A DNA stretch of 64,000 bases from Rhea pennata (GCF_028389875.1 NC_084666.1:31900308-31964307), one strand, 5' to 3'. Shown: positions 10,579 through 24,832, counted from the stretch's first letter. Program-made: numbers and translations. The notes: a model not told the origin generated them from the sequence alone.

Positions 10579-13500
10579 ACTGATGAGATTTCACTGATTT
10601 CTTTCACAAAGGCAGGAAATTGATAGATGGAATTGAGGAAAAATTTTATCTCCTGCTGACCGAAAAAGTCAGTGTGCAAAATCAGTAAAATTACAGGACC
10701 ATGCATATTTCCCTGTTCACAGGATCAACAAAGGGTCCCATTTCTTCTCCCTGAGAAAAGGACAGAAGCTGCAGAATCATATTACAACCATGCTACCCAC
10801 AGCTATATTATCTACATTCTAGACACTAAGTCAGCAGCTTCTAGTTATAAGATGCTAAGAACAAAAGCTAAAGGCTTAAAAATTAATCTACAAGCTGCTA
10901 CTGAGAAAGAGTAAATTACTTAACATCTAATACAACTAGAGTTTTAGTGTGATTATAGTTCAAATTTCTGGTAGCCAGTGAATTCTCCGGGTTACATGAC
11001 CAAAATGCTGTAACTGCTCTCCTTATCAATACAACTGACACCGTTACATAGTATTTATGAGGCTCATCTCCTCTCACAAATCAATACCAGCAGACAATTT
11101 AGACAAAGGCAACAGCCTTTGAGGTGGTTCATTGATTCTTCTAGTAATACCACGTCATTGTTTGTTCTTCAGAAGTAGTAGATATTTGCTCCATCTCTTG
11201 ATGGAAACTTTGGAAAACAAAACTTAGAAATAAACCACTTTCCCAGCTATGAGCAAGAACGATTATATTCCCTTTTCAATTTGGACCAATCTGCTTTTTG
11301 ATTGCCATTTTCTTGTGAAAATTGTCAAGAAAAAACACACACGAAGGAGGTCTTCTCAAAAGAAATTGCTTGCAAAATCTCAGCTGAAAGACTTTTCTAA
11401 TTCTTTTCTGTAGCTCTTGTCTCAAAATCACCATAGAAATGTTTCTGAAGTTGACGATTTTCCACTACAGATATTGCTTACAGGGTTAGAAATTTTGCTT
11501 TAAAAGTATCCAGGCTGAGAGGCTGGTATATTGTTTGCTTGTCAAACAGCTTGAAAAGCTAGACAATATCATTAGACATGGTATTGAGATGAAGGATGGA
11601 TAGATGGATTATTCTCATCTGCTGCTGTGCTATTTGCTTAAAGGCATTTTAGTAATACTTCCTGTGCCTTTCAGGTCTAACAAATTGCCTCCACAATATG
11701 CAATCATTTAACTTAAAAACAGGACGCTCAAAACAGTAAAAAATAAAAAAGGTCACAGTGATAAAAGCAAGTTCAAAGATATACCGCATATCGCTTTGCT
11801 GATAAATACTTCTACTTGAATTAAGTTCCAAATCACCTCTGGAATATGAGGCATGTTCCTTCTTAAGGGCCTGATGACAAACCTCCGAAAAATCAGACCT
11901 TTATGACAGTTCATTGCTATTTCTAGCCTTATCATTTTTTTTCTGCTTCCTTTGCCTGCTTCTACTCTCCTGCTCATTTCTTTTCTTAGACAAGAACAAT
12001 TAACACTTCATGGTTTTCTTTCAATCTTATAGTATGATATATTTTGTTATCCTAATTTCTTCACGTTTGCTAGAATTTTCTCTCTCTTACAAAACTGTAT
12101 TTAATACCTGAGTGTCTTCACATTTGAGATTGTTCTTCTACTGTGTTTCATCTTTTCTCAACAACTTTTAAGTTTGTCATATTTGGTAGAGAATAAATGC
12201 TAACACTTAAACAAGACTAAATAATAAATTCACTAAAGCTAGACTCTTCAACTATCTGTAACTGGGCCATAGCGAATCCTGGTAACAGCAGGTAGGAAGA
12301 ACTAGATAACAAAATTTCAAAAAGCAGAGTGAAGCATTATTAACTCTTTGAATATATTAATTTAACATTCCACTTTTTTATGAGTCTTTTATAATTTTAT
12401 AATTACCTTGTATCATATTAAGATAGATATGCTTAGAAGAAAAGTGGCAATGCACCACTTAAATCCACTATATCTCACTTGCACATCTGTTCCAGCATAT
12501 CCAGAAGCATTTTAAGATGGTTAAGATGGTACACAGTTTTGTGTCTATCTCAAACTAAATATCCCTTGAATCTGCAAACTAGGTGTTCTACCTTACCACC
12601 CTACAGCCTGGCCTGCTCAGAGCACACTAACTAACTCCAAAGATGTCCAAGACTTGAACACAGAATAACAGCTGAAGAGCCACAGTCCACTTCCTTTACC
12701 TTGCCCAGCTGACCAATGTACCCTCAGGCTAGATATTTAATGCTTTACAAGTATCAAGTGAAGTGCTGGAATTTCTGTAAAAACTGACAAAAATACTTAT
12801 ATACTACTTGTCTTTATGCATCACATTCAGTCAGACTACTAGCTAGCACCCACCAAGCTGATCAATGGCAGCTCACTGATTTACCTTTTTTGCTTTCCTC
12901 TCTAAATGCATGTACCTACACAATTTAAGCAAACGTTCACAGTAAAAGCAAATTTATCTCATTGCACCTAGTGGTACTTGCTCATATTTGGATCTTCTAC
13001 TTTTTATGATGATATCATTTTTACAGAATGGAAATAAATAATGGAAGACTTAGACCTCTATTTTGATTCTATTTAGAAATCATGGGCTTTCAGAGAATTA
13101 AAAAATATTTTAAAAATCAGAAAAAAAATATCGTCACCCTGTTTCAAAGTATATCTTTTTCATATTATTTTCTTAGATCAAAACTAACTCCAACTACTAA
13201 CTTGTAGCAGGGGAATTAGGAGATAATATATTCTTAAGGGCCTGATTAAATATTTAATCAGACTATATGTACCTCTAAGTCCCTTGACAGAGCTCAAGAA
13301 ACTGTGAATTCTACAGAGAAAGCTCAGTACACCTGGAACAAGATCAATGTTAATTACAGCAAAATACAGAAATTTCCTCCAAAGCATAAAATACATGATA
13401 AGGAATTCAATGCATAGTTTTAAGAGACTGGTTTAGATAACTTGATTCAGGGGAATTGAGTCCACCTTTGCTAGTGCTTCCATTAGTAACAGAAACATTT

Positions 13501-14139
13501 ATTCTGAGGGATAGCAACATTAAGCAACAACTAAAATTGGCAAGAACAAATTAAGAAATGCTTGCATCTTGTAACATGCTTCACATGAAACCAAGTAGTT
13601 GCTCTCCTACCACTGGTGGTAACTATAGGAACATGTTCATTGCAAAGAAATAATAATTCTCAAATATTACATAGAGAGGCATCACTGTTACACTATAGTT
13701 AAAGACTTCTCACTCAGAGATAAAAAGATTTTTCTAGAGCAGCATTATGTCAACGTATGCTTTAATAAGAAAATATTTTAAAATTTTATTTAGCTGAAAA
13801 ATCCTACTGCACAAGAGATGTCCCTTAGAAGGTCTCTTTCTTAGGAAAGAAAGCACATATAGAAGACACTGTTTAAACAATTTAGAGCCAAGAGATCAAG
13901 AAAAATTTTGAGTGTATTTAACTTCATGAGCAATTTATTGACATACAACCCACCACAATATTATATCATAGTAAGACTGACAGTCTCAATCAAGATCAAA
14001 GCTCAAGCCATGTCAGCAGACCAGAAAAGTGGCTAATGTTCTGCCAAGCTTTGGAGTAAAGCAGATGAAAGATGAAGAACAGTTTGCATACAGCTGTGAA
14101 AATTTATACAAGATGACCTGGTAGATTTGACAGACTTGC
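10579..14139. other. AT-rich stretch, nothing recognised
   Basis: No coding exon, RNA gene or identifiable repeat is seen. Short open frames (for example 10672-10914, 11753-11977 and 13184-13396) show no known motif. Confidence 0.55.
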
Positions 14140-14424
14140 ACAGAATCACAGAACGGTTGAGGTTGGAAGGGACCTTTAGCAATCATTTGGTTCAGTCACC
14201 CTGCTCAAGCACGGTCATGTACAGCAGGCTGCCCAGGATCCTGACCAGTCAGATTTTGAGTATCTCCATGGATGGAGGCTCCACAACCTCTCTGGGCAAC
14301 CTGTTCCAATGTTCAACCACTCGCAAAGTGAGGAAGTGTTTTCTTATGCTCAGATGGAATTTCTTGTGTTTCAGTTTGTGTCCTTTGCCTGTCACCCTGT
14401 CACGCGACACTACGAAAGAAGTTG
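14140..14424 (-). mobile_element. CR1 LINE 3' fragment, older copy
   Basis: Read on the plus strand, the element begins with AGAATCACAGAACGGTTGAG and GTTGGAAGGGACC, the reverse complement of a CR1 3' terminus. On the minus strand it encodes a decayed CR1 ORF2 C-terminus, with [14 protein letters not shown] and TLRVVEHWN visible. It is 5'-truncated at about 14424, where similarity stops. Its 3' end (GGTTGAGG) differs from the four other minus-strand copies, so it belongs to a different, more diverged CR1 subfamily. Confidence 0.9.
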
Positions 14425-14753
14425 CATTAGAATATAGGACCATGTCTTTTAATACCGGCATTACGCTCTTTTCATTAAACTTACAGTTTTGCTTTATTGA
14501 GTTGCGTTTCATGAATTCTTGAGTTAATTCAAGTATGTACATAGAGGTACCACGTAAAAATTCTGAGTTGCACTGACTTTGAATAATTGTTTCACTGACC
14601 AGATACTGAGGAACGATATAAAAATTACACTAGTTGATGACCCACCTTGTAACAATATGCATGTTAAAATGGGTTTTGGAAGACAGGGCTTTTCTTGGGA
14701 GAGTGCTTAAACAAATATATAAGCACTGCTGGTAGCAGAAAATAGCAAATTAG
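14425..14753. other. Spacer between two CR1 fragments
   Basis: AT-rich unique-looking sequence of about 330 bases. It shows no similarity to CR1, so the two flanking fragments are independent insertions and not one broken element. Confidence 0.6.
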
Positions 14754-15072
14754 ATTCACAGAATCAGTAAGGTTGGAAGGGACCTCTGGAGAACATCTAG
14801 TCCAACCTCCCTGCTCAAGCAAGGTCACCTAGAGCATGGTAGACAGGGTTGCATCCAGGCGGGCCTTGAAGTTCTCCAGAGAAGGAAACTCCACAACCTC
14901 TCTGGGCAACCTGTGCCAGTGCTCCGTCACTCTCACAGGGAAGAAGTTCCCCCTCATATTCAGGTGGAACTTCCTGTGGATCAGTTTATGTCTGTTGCCT
15001 CTTGTCCTTTCGCATGGGACAAATGAAAAGAGTTCAGCCCCATCCCCTTGACACTCTCCCTTCAGATACTTA
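14754..15072 (-). mobile_element. CR1 LINE 3' fragment, younger subfamily
   Basis: The plus strand starts with ATTCACAGAATCAGTAAGG and continues through GACCTCTGGAGAACATCTAG. On the minus strand it carries the last ~80 codons of CR1 ORF2, ending at TAG just inside 14829-14831. Similarity ends near CTTCAGATACTTAA at about 15072, a typical 5' truncation. It is visibly close to the copy at 24833, sharing the diagnostic GAGCATGGTAGACAGGGTTG. Confidence 0.93.
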
Positions 15073-18000
15073 AATTAATTAGATTGAGAAGCAGAAGATA
15101 GAAAGAACAAAACCGAAGGTGATTTTTAAAACCTTTTGCCTAGACTAACCATCTTTCAGCAGTGTAAAAAGTCATCATCTGAGCTAATACGTACTATGAG
15201 ATTTTTGTGACCTATACAAGCATTAGTTCTGTTACAAGAAGATAAGCATTTTCATTCAGAGTTTGAAAAATGATGGCAAAGAGAAGAGATGATTAGTTGG
15301 GTTATAACTTATCCTGAATGAAGTCACAACTTGAAGTAGAAATTCAGGCATTTAAGCTGCAACCTCATCAGTATGATATATGGTTAGTAGTGATGATAAC
15401 AGGATTTATAAGAACACTGCAGATCACCTCTGTGGTATAAATAAATAGAGATTCAAAATGGATATGTAATTCATGTGCTTCATAGTTTTAACACTACTGA
15501 CTCTGCTTCAGAGTGACATTAATAGTTTTGGATTTTAGGACCTGTTTTCAAAGTCTCCAGAGAAAAATATGATCTTCATTTTTATCCACTGCTATTTAAT
15601 ATGGTCAAGAGCACATAAGTACTGATTATCAAAAGTAAGAATGGATTCCTCTAAATTCCTCATAGTATTCTTCATATATGACCCTACTGATTAAAAAAAA
15701 AATTAAGTAGTTACTGAAACTTTAACTTATTTTTAACTATATATTTTTATACTGTAATTTAATACAAATTTAAATCATTAATTTGATTTATATGTAATTA
15801 TACACTAAATTTAGCAAAAGTATACTTTACACTAATATAATAGTTTTTTAGACAAATAAATTAAATCAATAAGGGTACTTGTATTTTGATTATGTTCTCT
15901 TATTAAATACATCTATAGCATTTTGTTTTCTCCACGAGAAATATCAGCTCGTAATCCTTTTCTGTTGTTGTAACATTATCTCTCAGACCTTATGTTTATC
16001 GTTATCAGAAATGACAAGTCCAAATAACTTCATCTTAAAGACTTGTCATAAGTTTCCTGATGGTAACTTCTGGGAGAGGAGAAGGTGAAAGATTAGGAGA
16101 GGAAAATTGACTTTAAATTAGAGCTGAAATATCACAAACAAGAGTCTTCATTACCTAGCAGCTACAATTCTATTCCAAAACAGATTGTTGAAGAGATAAC
16201 CAAAGAACTTCTTAATTAAAATCTTATTGATGTACTGTATCTACAGAGATAATTATATATACCATCAAGTTTTGCATGCAAAAACATATTTATCTTGCCA
16301 AGGAAATAATTGAGAAAAATTACTTGGTGGCTCAGACTTGATGTAGATATTTTTGTCAATTGAATTCTATTATCTACATTACATGCCAAAGAGCTGCAAT
16401 GACTGCAGGTTTTTTGTTTTTGTTTTCCAACTGACCAAGCTACAAGCTACAAAATAGTAAAATGAATGTGCCTCTCTCAATAAATTAATTCAATGAAGAC
16501 AAATTCAGCTGGATGGTGAAATGATCTAGGTAGCTAACATTTTATGCACTACTTACATTCATCAGGAGCCGTAAGAAGCCTCTCTGCTTTAAACAATCAA
16601 TGAACTACTAAATGTACTTTTCTCTATTTAACAAATATTTCTCCAAAACTAAACTAAACTAACTGTCCATTTACAAATATTTAGCATCAGCAACATTTGT
16701 ACCATTACTTTAGATTTCACTCTCACTGCTAACCAGCAAGATAAAAAGCAAAAAGTAAACTGTGGAATTCATCTGTTTTTCAATTGCTATTTTAAAGAAT
16801 TAGTCCCAGAAATGTGCAATACTAGGGACTCTGAAAACACATCCAGTCTTTATAGTATTCAAGGATTTTGAAACACAAGATTACTATGAAATGTAGAATT
16901 TACTTGCTCACCAACTGCACAAGAATTTCATTTTAATTAAGTTAATACTGAGATGCAGCACACTGGAACATCTCAGTAGCATTTGCACCATGCTTTACTC
17001 TGGTGACAGTCATACTGTTAAGTTCAAACAGTGGCGAATATTTCCAACAGTAGAGCTTGGATAAAAGATCCCTATTACACCATCTAAGGAGTAGAAAATC
17101 TATATTGTGAAAAGTATTTGGGTCTATAGATAATTTAGTCTACCATGAATTTTACTGGACTGTTTCAAATATAGCCAAGGAGATAGCAAATGTACTTTTC
17201 ACCCTTTAATACTAGGGCTCACCAAGTCTTCATGGATTACGATTTTTTTAACAAGTTAATAGTTATCCTTTAATAAGGAAAAAAAAAGCATTGAATTTCT
17301 TGGTAAAAAGCAATTTTCTCATTTAAATTTACATCTGGTAAGTTCATTACTAAATAATCTTCAAAGGGCTTTAAAAGTCTGTCTTACGAGCTGATGATGA
17401 AATGTTAGCAGATGAGTAACTATCTTAGGAATTTTCCCCAAGTTCCTGCAGACTTCTTGCATAAGTCCTAAACCATCACAAATACACCATCACTATATCT
17501 CACAACATTATCTATTGGAACGCCGTAAAAGCAACCTAATCATAAATAATTTCCTACATCCTCTCATGATACAGATGACAAAGTAGTTGTATAGAATTTT
17601 TAAATATTTATTATAATGATGGCTGAGAAAAAGAATACATCTGTAGACATATTGTCCAAGTCTTTGAAGTAAACAGTCACCTCTCTAGCCCACCACATAT
17701 TTAAGTATCCACGTAAAATAGGAAATCTTCAACAGAAGCAGCTAAGATCAACTTCTCCCTCTAAATACTTTATTTCACAATTATTAGAACTGTCACATGG
17801 ATAGAAACAATCAAGAACCAGAATATTCCCATTGCCACCAAAAAAAATTATCTTTTTTCTACTGTATTTTACAATGAAGAAAAAACATACTGACATCAAT
17901 AGAACAACTCTTTGTCAAAATTAAAATCATTTTAATGTTATCATTAAATATATAGTATTTACGGACCATATTTTAGCATAAATTCTGATAAAACCCATGA

Positions 18001-20732
18001 ATCTGTAGTGTTTCTGAACAATATCTAGCAGACAAAGCAGTAAACAGATCTAAAACATTCAGGTCACTGTCTCAACTAAAATTTATGTCAAAAGATAAGA
18101 AACTTAATTCTTGTAGACAAACAAAAAAAAGAAAACTAAACTGAGGTATGCAGATGAGCAAAATACAGAGGATCAGCATGGAAGGGAAAGCATGAGGTGA
18201 TCTAAGACAACAAAATCAAGAAAGCATCCAAGGAAAAACACACTCCATCACGAGCAAGCACTGCAGAAATCCAAACTGATGAAATTGTTCATATAAATTA
18301 TCACATCTGCTGTTACATGAGATTGTTATATTTTCTTTCATTTTCATTCACTGAGACCAGGAGAGGGAAACAGATTGGGACAATGAGCAGAAAAGAGTAG
18401 CAAGATAAACAGAGGGCATTATTTCTGCGTAGCCAGCTATCTTCATGCTTTTGTGGTATTTATTTTAGGAAATACTGAGAGATAGACAGAAGACTAAGCA
18501 ACTACCCTTAGTGCGCCACTCAGTGCTGAAATGCTAAACTTTCCGAAATATTTTGGCCTTTCTGCACATACTTTTCTCTAAGCACATCAACTGTACAGCT
18601 GACACGCTAAGCCAAACACTCATCTAATATAGATGTTTGCTCATATATACAATGCAGTATCTATGTATTCAGAACACATCAGACAAGTCTCTGACATACC
18701 AAAATCACTACACAAGGAGACTTTGGGACAGCAGACCTCAAACACTGAATTTCATTGAGTATACACTGCATGATGCTCACACATACATTTTTTCTGAAAA
18801 AAATTTGATGACTTATGGCATCTAATGTTCCATAACATTCCCCTAAACAACAAACTTTCAGAAATTTATTTCATTTATGAGTTTCTTCATATACGTATTC
18901 GGTGTGATACACACACTAACAATGTATGGACCCAGGGAAAACTTCCTGTTAACTCAGTGAATATCATCTGGTCAAAGTTATCTAAAGATGTATTATCAAT
19001 TCTAACCGAAAATCACTGTTTTTACAGGTTGCAGCATGAATTAACATACATTAACAGATATTTGTTGTTATATACAGCTTTCTCCTCAATTTCTTTTTCT
19101 CAAGTCAGTGAAGTTACTCTCTGAATTTTCCTTACTGAAGAGTTTACTTAAAACACATTCAGATTAGCAATCCCACTGTATTGTTCTGTAAGAACTAAAT
19201 ATTAGAAATCAGATGCCAACACAACTAAGTTTTTGCCAGCACACAACACACTAAAGCTATTTTAGTTTCACTAAACTGAACCACAATCACAATTTTGCTT
19301 GTTCCACCTCAGCAAGGCATAAGTCATATCCAAACTTGTTTTTCCACATCTTAAGAGAAGGAACTAATACAGCTTGAGAAGCAGGCCAAATCTGAAAGAC
19401 AAACCATATTTAAAAATTAAATAGACCTTGTGTCTATATAAACACCCTTTTTGGCCCACAACAAAGAAGTTATAATATAGCTAAATATACAAAAGCTATG
19501 CTAGTTTCATTTTTGCTGGCAGTGGAAACAATATGGAATAAAAACATAGACAGATTCTCCCAATACAGTTGAACATTTTGCATGACTACTTGCACACAGA
19601 GACAAATTCTAAGGCAGGGACAAAGAAACAGAAAGACTGGGTATTTTTCATGCCTTTCATCTTAAGCAGCACAGCCTTCTATGCCTGCCTAATTTTGTTA
19701 AAGAAATAAACATAAATGTTCCTAAAAATCTATGTGAACAATTTGCCTTCTTTTCATAGAGACTGTTGAGTACTTGACAACAATCTGTGGGTAACAGATA
19801 TGCCCATTTCTTTTAAGTAATTTCCATAATGAGTCGTTGTTTTACAATTTGACTAATACTTTTGCTTTCATCTCCATGTATCTACTGCAGTGTTTGTATA
19901 ACCTGGTATAAGCTAGAACACAGACCTAGTCTTTCTATGTATTTTCATAGTGCATGCCCTGGGAATTGATTAACAGAAGAGGTATTTGTTTTGTGAGATT
20001 ACTTTCACAAAGACTATATTCAGTAAAGCAAAGTCTTCCAACACACACTGATAATGTGGAAATCTGTTCTCAAGAAAAGCCTTATCTAGTGAGTATCCAG
20101 TTTATTCTGATGTTGCAATTCCCTTTAAAATTCCTAGAAAACAATAAGGGCAATAATGATCCTTTGTTTTTCTGGGAGCAGGAGAGAGGTGCTGTTGTGA
20201 CTTCAGGGATCAAAAAATTTCTAATGCTACATTTCAGTTACAAAATGTATACAACACAGACTTAGAGAAGTTAATCCTTGAGAGTCTAAAAGAGGAAGAA
20301 TATAACAATATTTTTGTTGGAAGAATTTATAATATTTACTACTATTGTTTGGGAAGACAGTGAGGCAGAAAAAAACAGCTCATAAACTAGATAAGCTTCA
20401 GGCAGCTTTTTAAATAAAATCAGTTCAGATGCTAATACTCTATACTCTTTCTGTAGACCAACTGAAAGAGGCTTTCGTATATTAGTCATTCTCACTCACA
20501 CTCTTAACTGGACTATTGCTCCCCTCATTAAGTATCTCTTATGAATTTTGCATTTTTGGAAAATATTTATTCTATGAATCAGCAAAGCAGGAGAAAAGTA
20601 GTGTTGAAAAGTTATTACTAGAAATAAGTTATGTCTTCTGTCTGTATTTATTTCCCAGTTACAGTGTGTGTTTTTAATCCTGTCTCTTTGGAAAGTCATG
20701 AAGGGTTAGGACAGATACGCACAGAAAAGAGA

Positions 20733-20993
20733 TCAGGTATGCAGAGTGCTAGAGATAATTACATGTGCTTTGTTTAACCTTCTGTGATCTCTGCTGCTCT
20801 GTGTCCTCCTGGATCCAGCAGGGGCACACACTAGATCAGAAACAGCACTTTCAGCAAACGCCTTCCCCAAGTTTCTTTTTCTGGCCCCAGCGGTACCTCT
20901 CAGAGCACATTCTTTGTTCCATGCATCAATAGTAGACACTTTCACCAGCCGTTCACTCCAAATTGAAAAAAAACCCAGCTGAAAAAAAGGCAT
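20733..20993 (-). other. Exon-like open region, unrecognised
   Basis: The minus strand is open for 86 codons from an ATG. It begins next to CCTTTTTTTCAG (a good pyrimidine-rich acceptor on that strand), followed by a mixed, protein-like sequence including WSERLVKVSTIDAW and AGARKRNLGKAF. A possible donor (GAG then GTACCG) lies about 85 bases inside the acceptor. Local CpG content is above the flank. No family is recognised, and chance is a serious alternative. Confidence 0.15.
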
Positions 20994-22026
20994 ATTGTTT
21001 CCTTATGAGCCATTCTCTGCTCATAGTCTGTATTAATATTTGATAAATCTCAGACTTCATGGTAAAATTCTAACTCTCGTTTCAGCACATTTCTCTTTTT
21101 AGTCCTCCAAGACTTTTAATCTCAGCTTTCTGATTGTTTGCTATTCTTAGTTATTCAAATCAAGCAAAAGCAAAAACTAATGATAAAGTAGCCTTGAAGT
21201 TAGAGGGAAAAAAACACTCAGACATCCCACTTTCCCAAAATTTCATGGCCATAGGAATGCAAGAGAGATCAACAGGCCTAAGTACCATTCCTGAAATCAT
21301 AATAACTGAAGTTTTAGCTAAGCTTACTTTTCTTACCCTTGATATTCATTATTTCATTTATGACTTTGAATTTAAAAATGCACGTAAATAAGTTACACGT
21401 TGGACATTTGGGAGGATCACTACCTTATGAATGAATACCCAATCAGAAAAACTTTGCACAACAGGTCCTAAAAATACAATCAATGCACATCTGTGCCAGT
21501 ATTACAAGCAAGAGTTGTCTGCATGCTTGATAACTTGAAATCTCTGAACTGAATTATTTCTTAACCTCAGCTTTAAACATTTTCTAGTATCAAACACTAG
21601 TTCTGAATTATCTTTTCTTGCATTTTAATGCTGAGCAAGTGAGAGAAAAAAATACAGCAAACAATAATCCACTAAACCACAAAGAACACATTTTTTCCAT
21701 GCCACAGTTACACTAGACAAGAGAGACATCAAAGCAGTCATTCATGTGCATTTTAAAGCCTTCCCTAAAAAGAAGTTCTGCATCTTCCAACACCCGTACA
21801 GCTGACAGCTTCTACTGATCAGTACAAAGGAAAGATTGAGCCAGTGACCATGTTTCAACACATAGATCCAATATCCCTAAAGCACATTACTCACATCTCT
21901 AAGATTATCACTGCTCAAAAAGCATCCTTCTCTGGGATCTTACATTCTAATGAAGCACTAGGATCCAGATGGGTAGTTGTGACCTGCCTGTGATCTATAG
22001 GAGGATAAACTGGATCTTCTTACTTC

Positions 22027-22117
22027 CTGTTTTCTTGATTAAAAAACTATAAAATTGTAAAACTATGCTTTCTGTTTTCTTGATTAAAATTTGATAAAAC
22101 TGTTTTCTTGATTAAAA
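22027..22117. repeat. Three copies of an 18-base T/A-rich unit
   Basis: CTGTTTTCTTGATTAAAA occurs at 22027, 22072 and 22100. The spacing is 45 and 28 bases, and the intervening material is also similar (ATAAAACT / TAAAACTATG). This looks like local slippage or duplication. Confidence 0.75.
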
Positions 22118-22244
22118 AGGCTGGGGCAGGAAGAGGGAAGTCAACTGTGAGCACCAAAATCCAGCTACAAGCTTTGATCTGATTACTTGTACAATTAAGA
22201 TCACTGACAACAGGTAGAAAGTAAAACTAATATAGAAAAAGAAC

Positions 22245-23330
22245 AGGTTAGATAAATAATACCTAAACAAAGCTAAGATATTTTTAAGTTCCTAGGGCCT
22301 AATAAAATTTGCTTTTGAATCCTGAGGATATTGCCTTCAATACACTCAGGGAAGAGTCTAATGAGGATCTGAGAGGTTTCCTTAGACACAAAAAGGACAA
22401 ATATAGATTTACAGATAACTCTATTTTCAAGGAAAGAAGTGCCAGGACAAACAAATCACTGTGTAAGCAATTTAAAGAGAAATTTAAATAACAGTCATCA
22501 TGGAAACATCCATGGTGTTTCTTTTTCAGGCAACACCAGGAAAGAGTGGTAGCGATTGAGGGATAGATCACCTAGGCTTTCAACATCTACTAAAGTCTGA
22601 ATGAGGAACTTAGGATCCTGAGAGATCACCTTGAGCCTCTAAAACAATGGCTGATTCCCTGGAAGGGCCACTGGTTCTTTAAGAGAGATCCCTAGTCAGA
22701 CATTCAAAATAGTCATTGACAATCAGTCTTCATGAATAACATCACTGAGCTCAAACCAACCAATTGATTTCCTGACTCAATGGAACAGAGACAACTGTTC
22801 CAGTTGTAAGGTCTATGTCAGTAAGCTTTTTGATGCAAATTAGATATACATGATAGGCAATGAAGGTAACAGAATTGCATTTATCTATTTTAAACCATCA
22901 TTTGTCTTGTAAAAAAAAAAAGAAGAGAGAGTCATTATGTATGTTTAACTGTTAATCTGAAAAGATGTGCAGAGTTCATTTGATCTATCTTGGGCCCAAA
23001 TACTACTAAATATTTTTACTAATAATTTGGATAACAAAATACAAACTATACTTGTCAAATTCATGAACTATCCCACACTGTTAGAGCTACTTCTGTAGAG
23101 CAAAATTAGAACTTGAAAAATGATGGTGATAAACCAGAGAAAGTGCTCTGGAAAATAATTCAATAAATTTGAACTTTACACTGGCGAGAATAGGAAAGAA
23201 TAACAGGAAAACAGGAAAGAATAATGAATTACATAAATACAAGATACAGAACAATTTCATAGAAAAAGAATACTCCCTGCTGGATGGAGAACTATACCTA
23301 AGCAGAAAGATGCCACCTCTCCCTTCTGAT
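22245..23330 (+). mobile_element. Ancient CR1/L3-type LINE remnant
   Basis: Conserved LINE reverse-transcriptase blocks appear in the right order on the plus strand. AGGGCCTAATAAAATTTGC resembles the GPDEIH block. A TAAGCAATTTAAAG region is followed by AACAGTCATCATGG. AAACCAACCAATTGATTTCC resembles a typical LINE segment. VSKLFDA at 22817-22837 corresponds to the FSKAFDT motif. ILLNIFTNNLDN at 23000-23035 corresponds to ILFNIFINDLD, and the RT active-site region beyond it is destroyed. Downstream, TACATAAATACAAGATACAG resembles the later coding part. It is frameshifted throughout and clearly dead. The ends are approximate. Confidence 0.75.
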
Positions 23331-24832
23331 ACATGCCTTAATAATCTAAGTAGTAGCACTGAGAATATATATGGAAATTAATACTAACATCCAAGGAAAA
23401 GCAGCTGAAAAAAAAAATAAACAGGTGCTAAACATGATCAGGAGTTGGCTTGGGGCATTTGTTAATATTTCCCCCTAGCTTTTATGCCACTGTCTACACT
23501 CATATTCTGATTTTGCACAATTCACCCTCGAGCCTTCTGCTGCATTTGGGGGAAATCCTGTTTCAGAGATTCATATCTGACAACAAGGAAAGTGTTGACA
23601 TGATGGTGATGCTGATACAAGCTGGAAATTAGATACATAAGACAAGTTTGTGAAGGTCTACTGAAAAAGTCAGATGGCTACTCTGGTCAGAATATGTTGA
23701 AATCACTATTAAAGTTGAGCTAGTAGTTGTAAGAGAAAAGAGCGTCTGCAGTAAATAATCACAAGCCAATGGTTCACAGGCCTACCACTCTTCTTTGAGA
23801 AGAAAATTAGCTCTGTCCAATTTTTGTCTCCTACTCATCTCTGCATTTTTTTTTTTTTTACTGTAAATTCTCACAAGATCCAATCGTATTTTAGCTGTGG
23901 TAACTCTGATTTCACTCTGAATCCTATCTAACTTCCAATAACTCATAAATACAGAGGATATTAGTTTAAATGTGTATTAATCAAACAACTTCATATTGCT
24001 CAAGCCTCAAACCCCTCTCACCTTGACAATTTTTGACAGAGTTATCTTTAATGAATCACTAGGAAAAGACAAGATAAAGTAAAACAAAGCTTCAAGTTAA
24101 AAGGTCTGAGTAACTGAGGAAGGTTATCATAGGTTGTGGCTACTTCCTTGAGGTTCACTCCTTTATATTAATTTAGGAATAATTCTACCTGATTATGTGA
24201 ACATGAATCAAGTTGTCTGATGAGGGAAATATCTTTGGAAAAAATGTTAGTTTCTGGCAATGGAGAACAGAGCGTCTTTTAAAATTACACTACTAGCTGC
24301 TCAAGGACATGAGAATGAGGGAGTCAATACTATTACAGAAGCTGACAGAGGCATAACATTGTTTATATCTAGAGCATTTATTTTTCCTGTCAAGAAGGGA
24401 CTCCTTTTTCTATTGTACATGTTTCTGCCACTCACATAATCAAATTCCACTTTGTTTTTAGTATAGCTATATGAAAATGCAATAACATTTTGAAGTATTG
24501 TGTACACAGCCACAATGATGATAAGGAAAAAAAAAAAGGAATACTTATGGATTGAGAGAACATATGAATATATAATAGCTGGCTACAAAGTGTCCTTTCC
24601 ATTCTGTTCTTTTTTCTTTCTTTCTTTTCTTAATTAAAAGTTGAATACAGCAACAACGGACCTGTGTTTCATTTACCTCCTGAAAAAACTTCAAGGAATA
24701 AGAAAAATCAAGCTGGACTAGACTAAAAGCAAGAAAATTATGGGTAGTCCTATTTCATTTAGGAAAAAAAAATCTTGGTAAGCTATTACAGAAGTTTGGT
24801 AACGCTGAGCCTAGGTAATTATGATGTTCAAA
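23331..24832. other. AT-rich stretch, nothing recognised
   Basis: Only low-complexity sequence is seen, including a T/C-rich tract at 24606-24630. No coding or RNA feature is recognised. Confidence 0.55.

Larger units (their letters stand above)
15073..22244. other. Long AT-rich non-coding stretch
   Basis: No gene is recognised over about 7 kb. It contains AT-rich tracts around 15690-15860 and a three-copy short repeat at 22027-22117. A possible minus-strand exon-like open region lies at 20733-20993 and is listed separately. Confidence 0.55.

Noticed and set aside
14127..14522. 131-codon plus-strand open frame
   Set aside because: It lies antisense on a CR1 fragment and runs into flanking DNA. 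It is a shadow of the minus-strand CR1 coding frame.
19954..20265. 103-codon plus-strand open frame
   Set aside because: No recognisable motif and no CpG or GC rise. It is consistent with a chance run.
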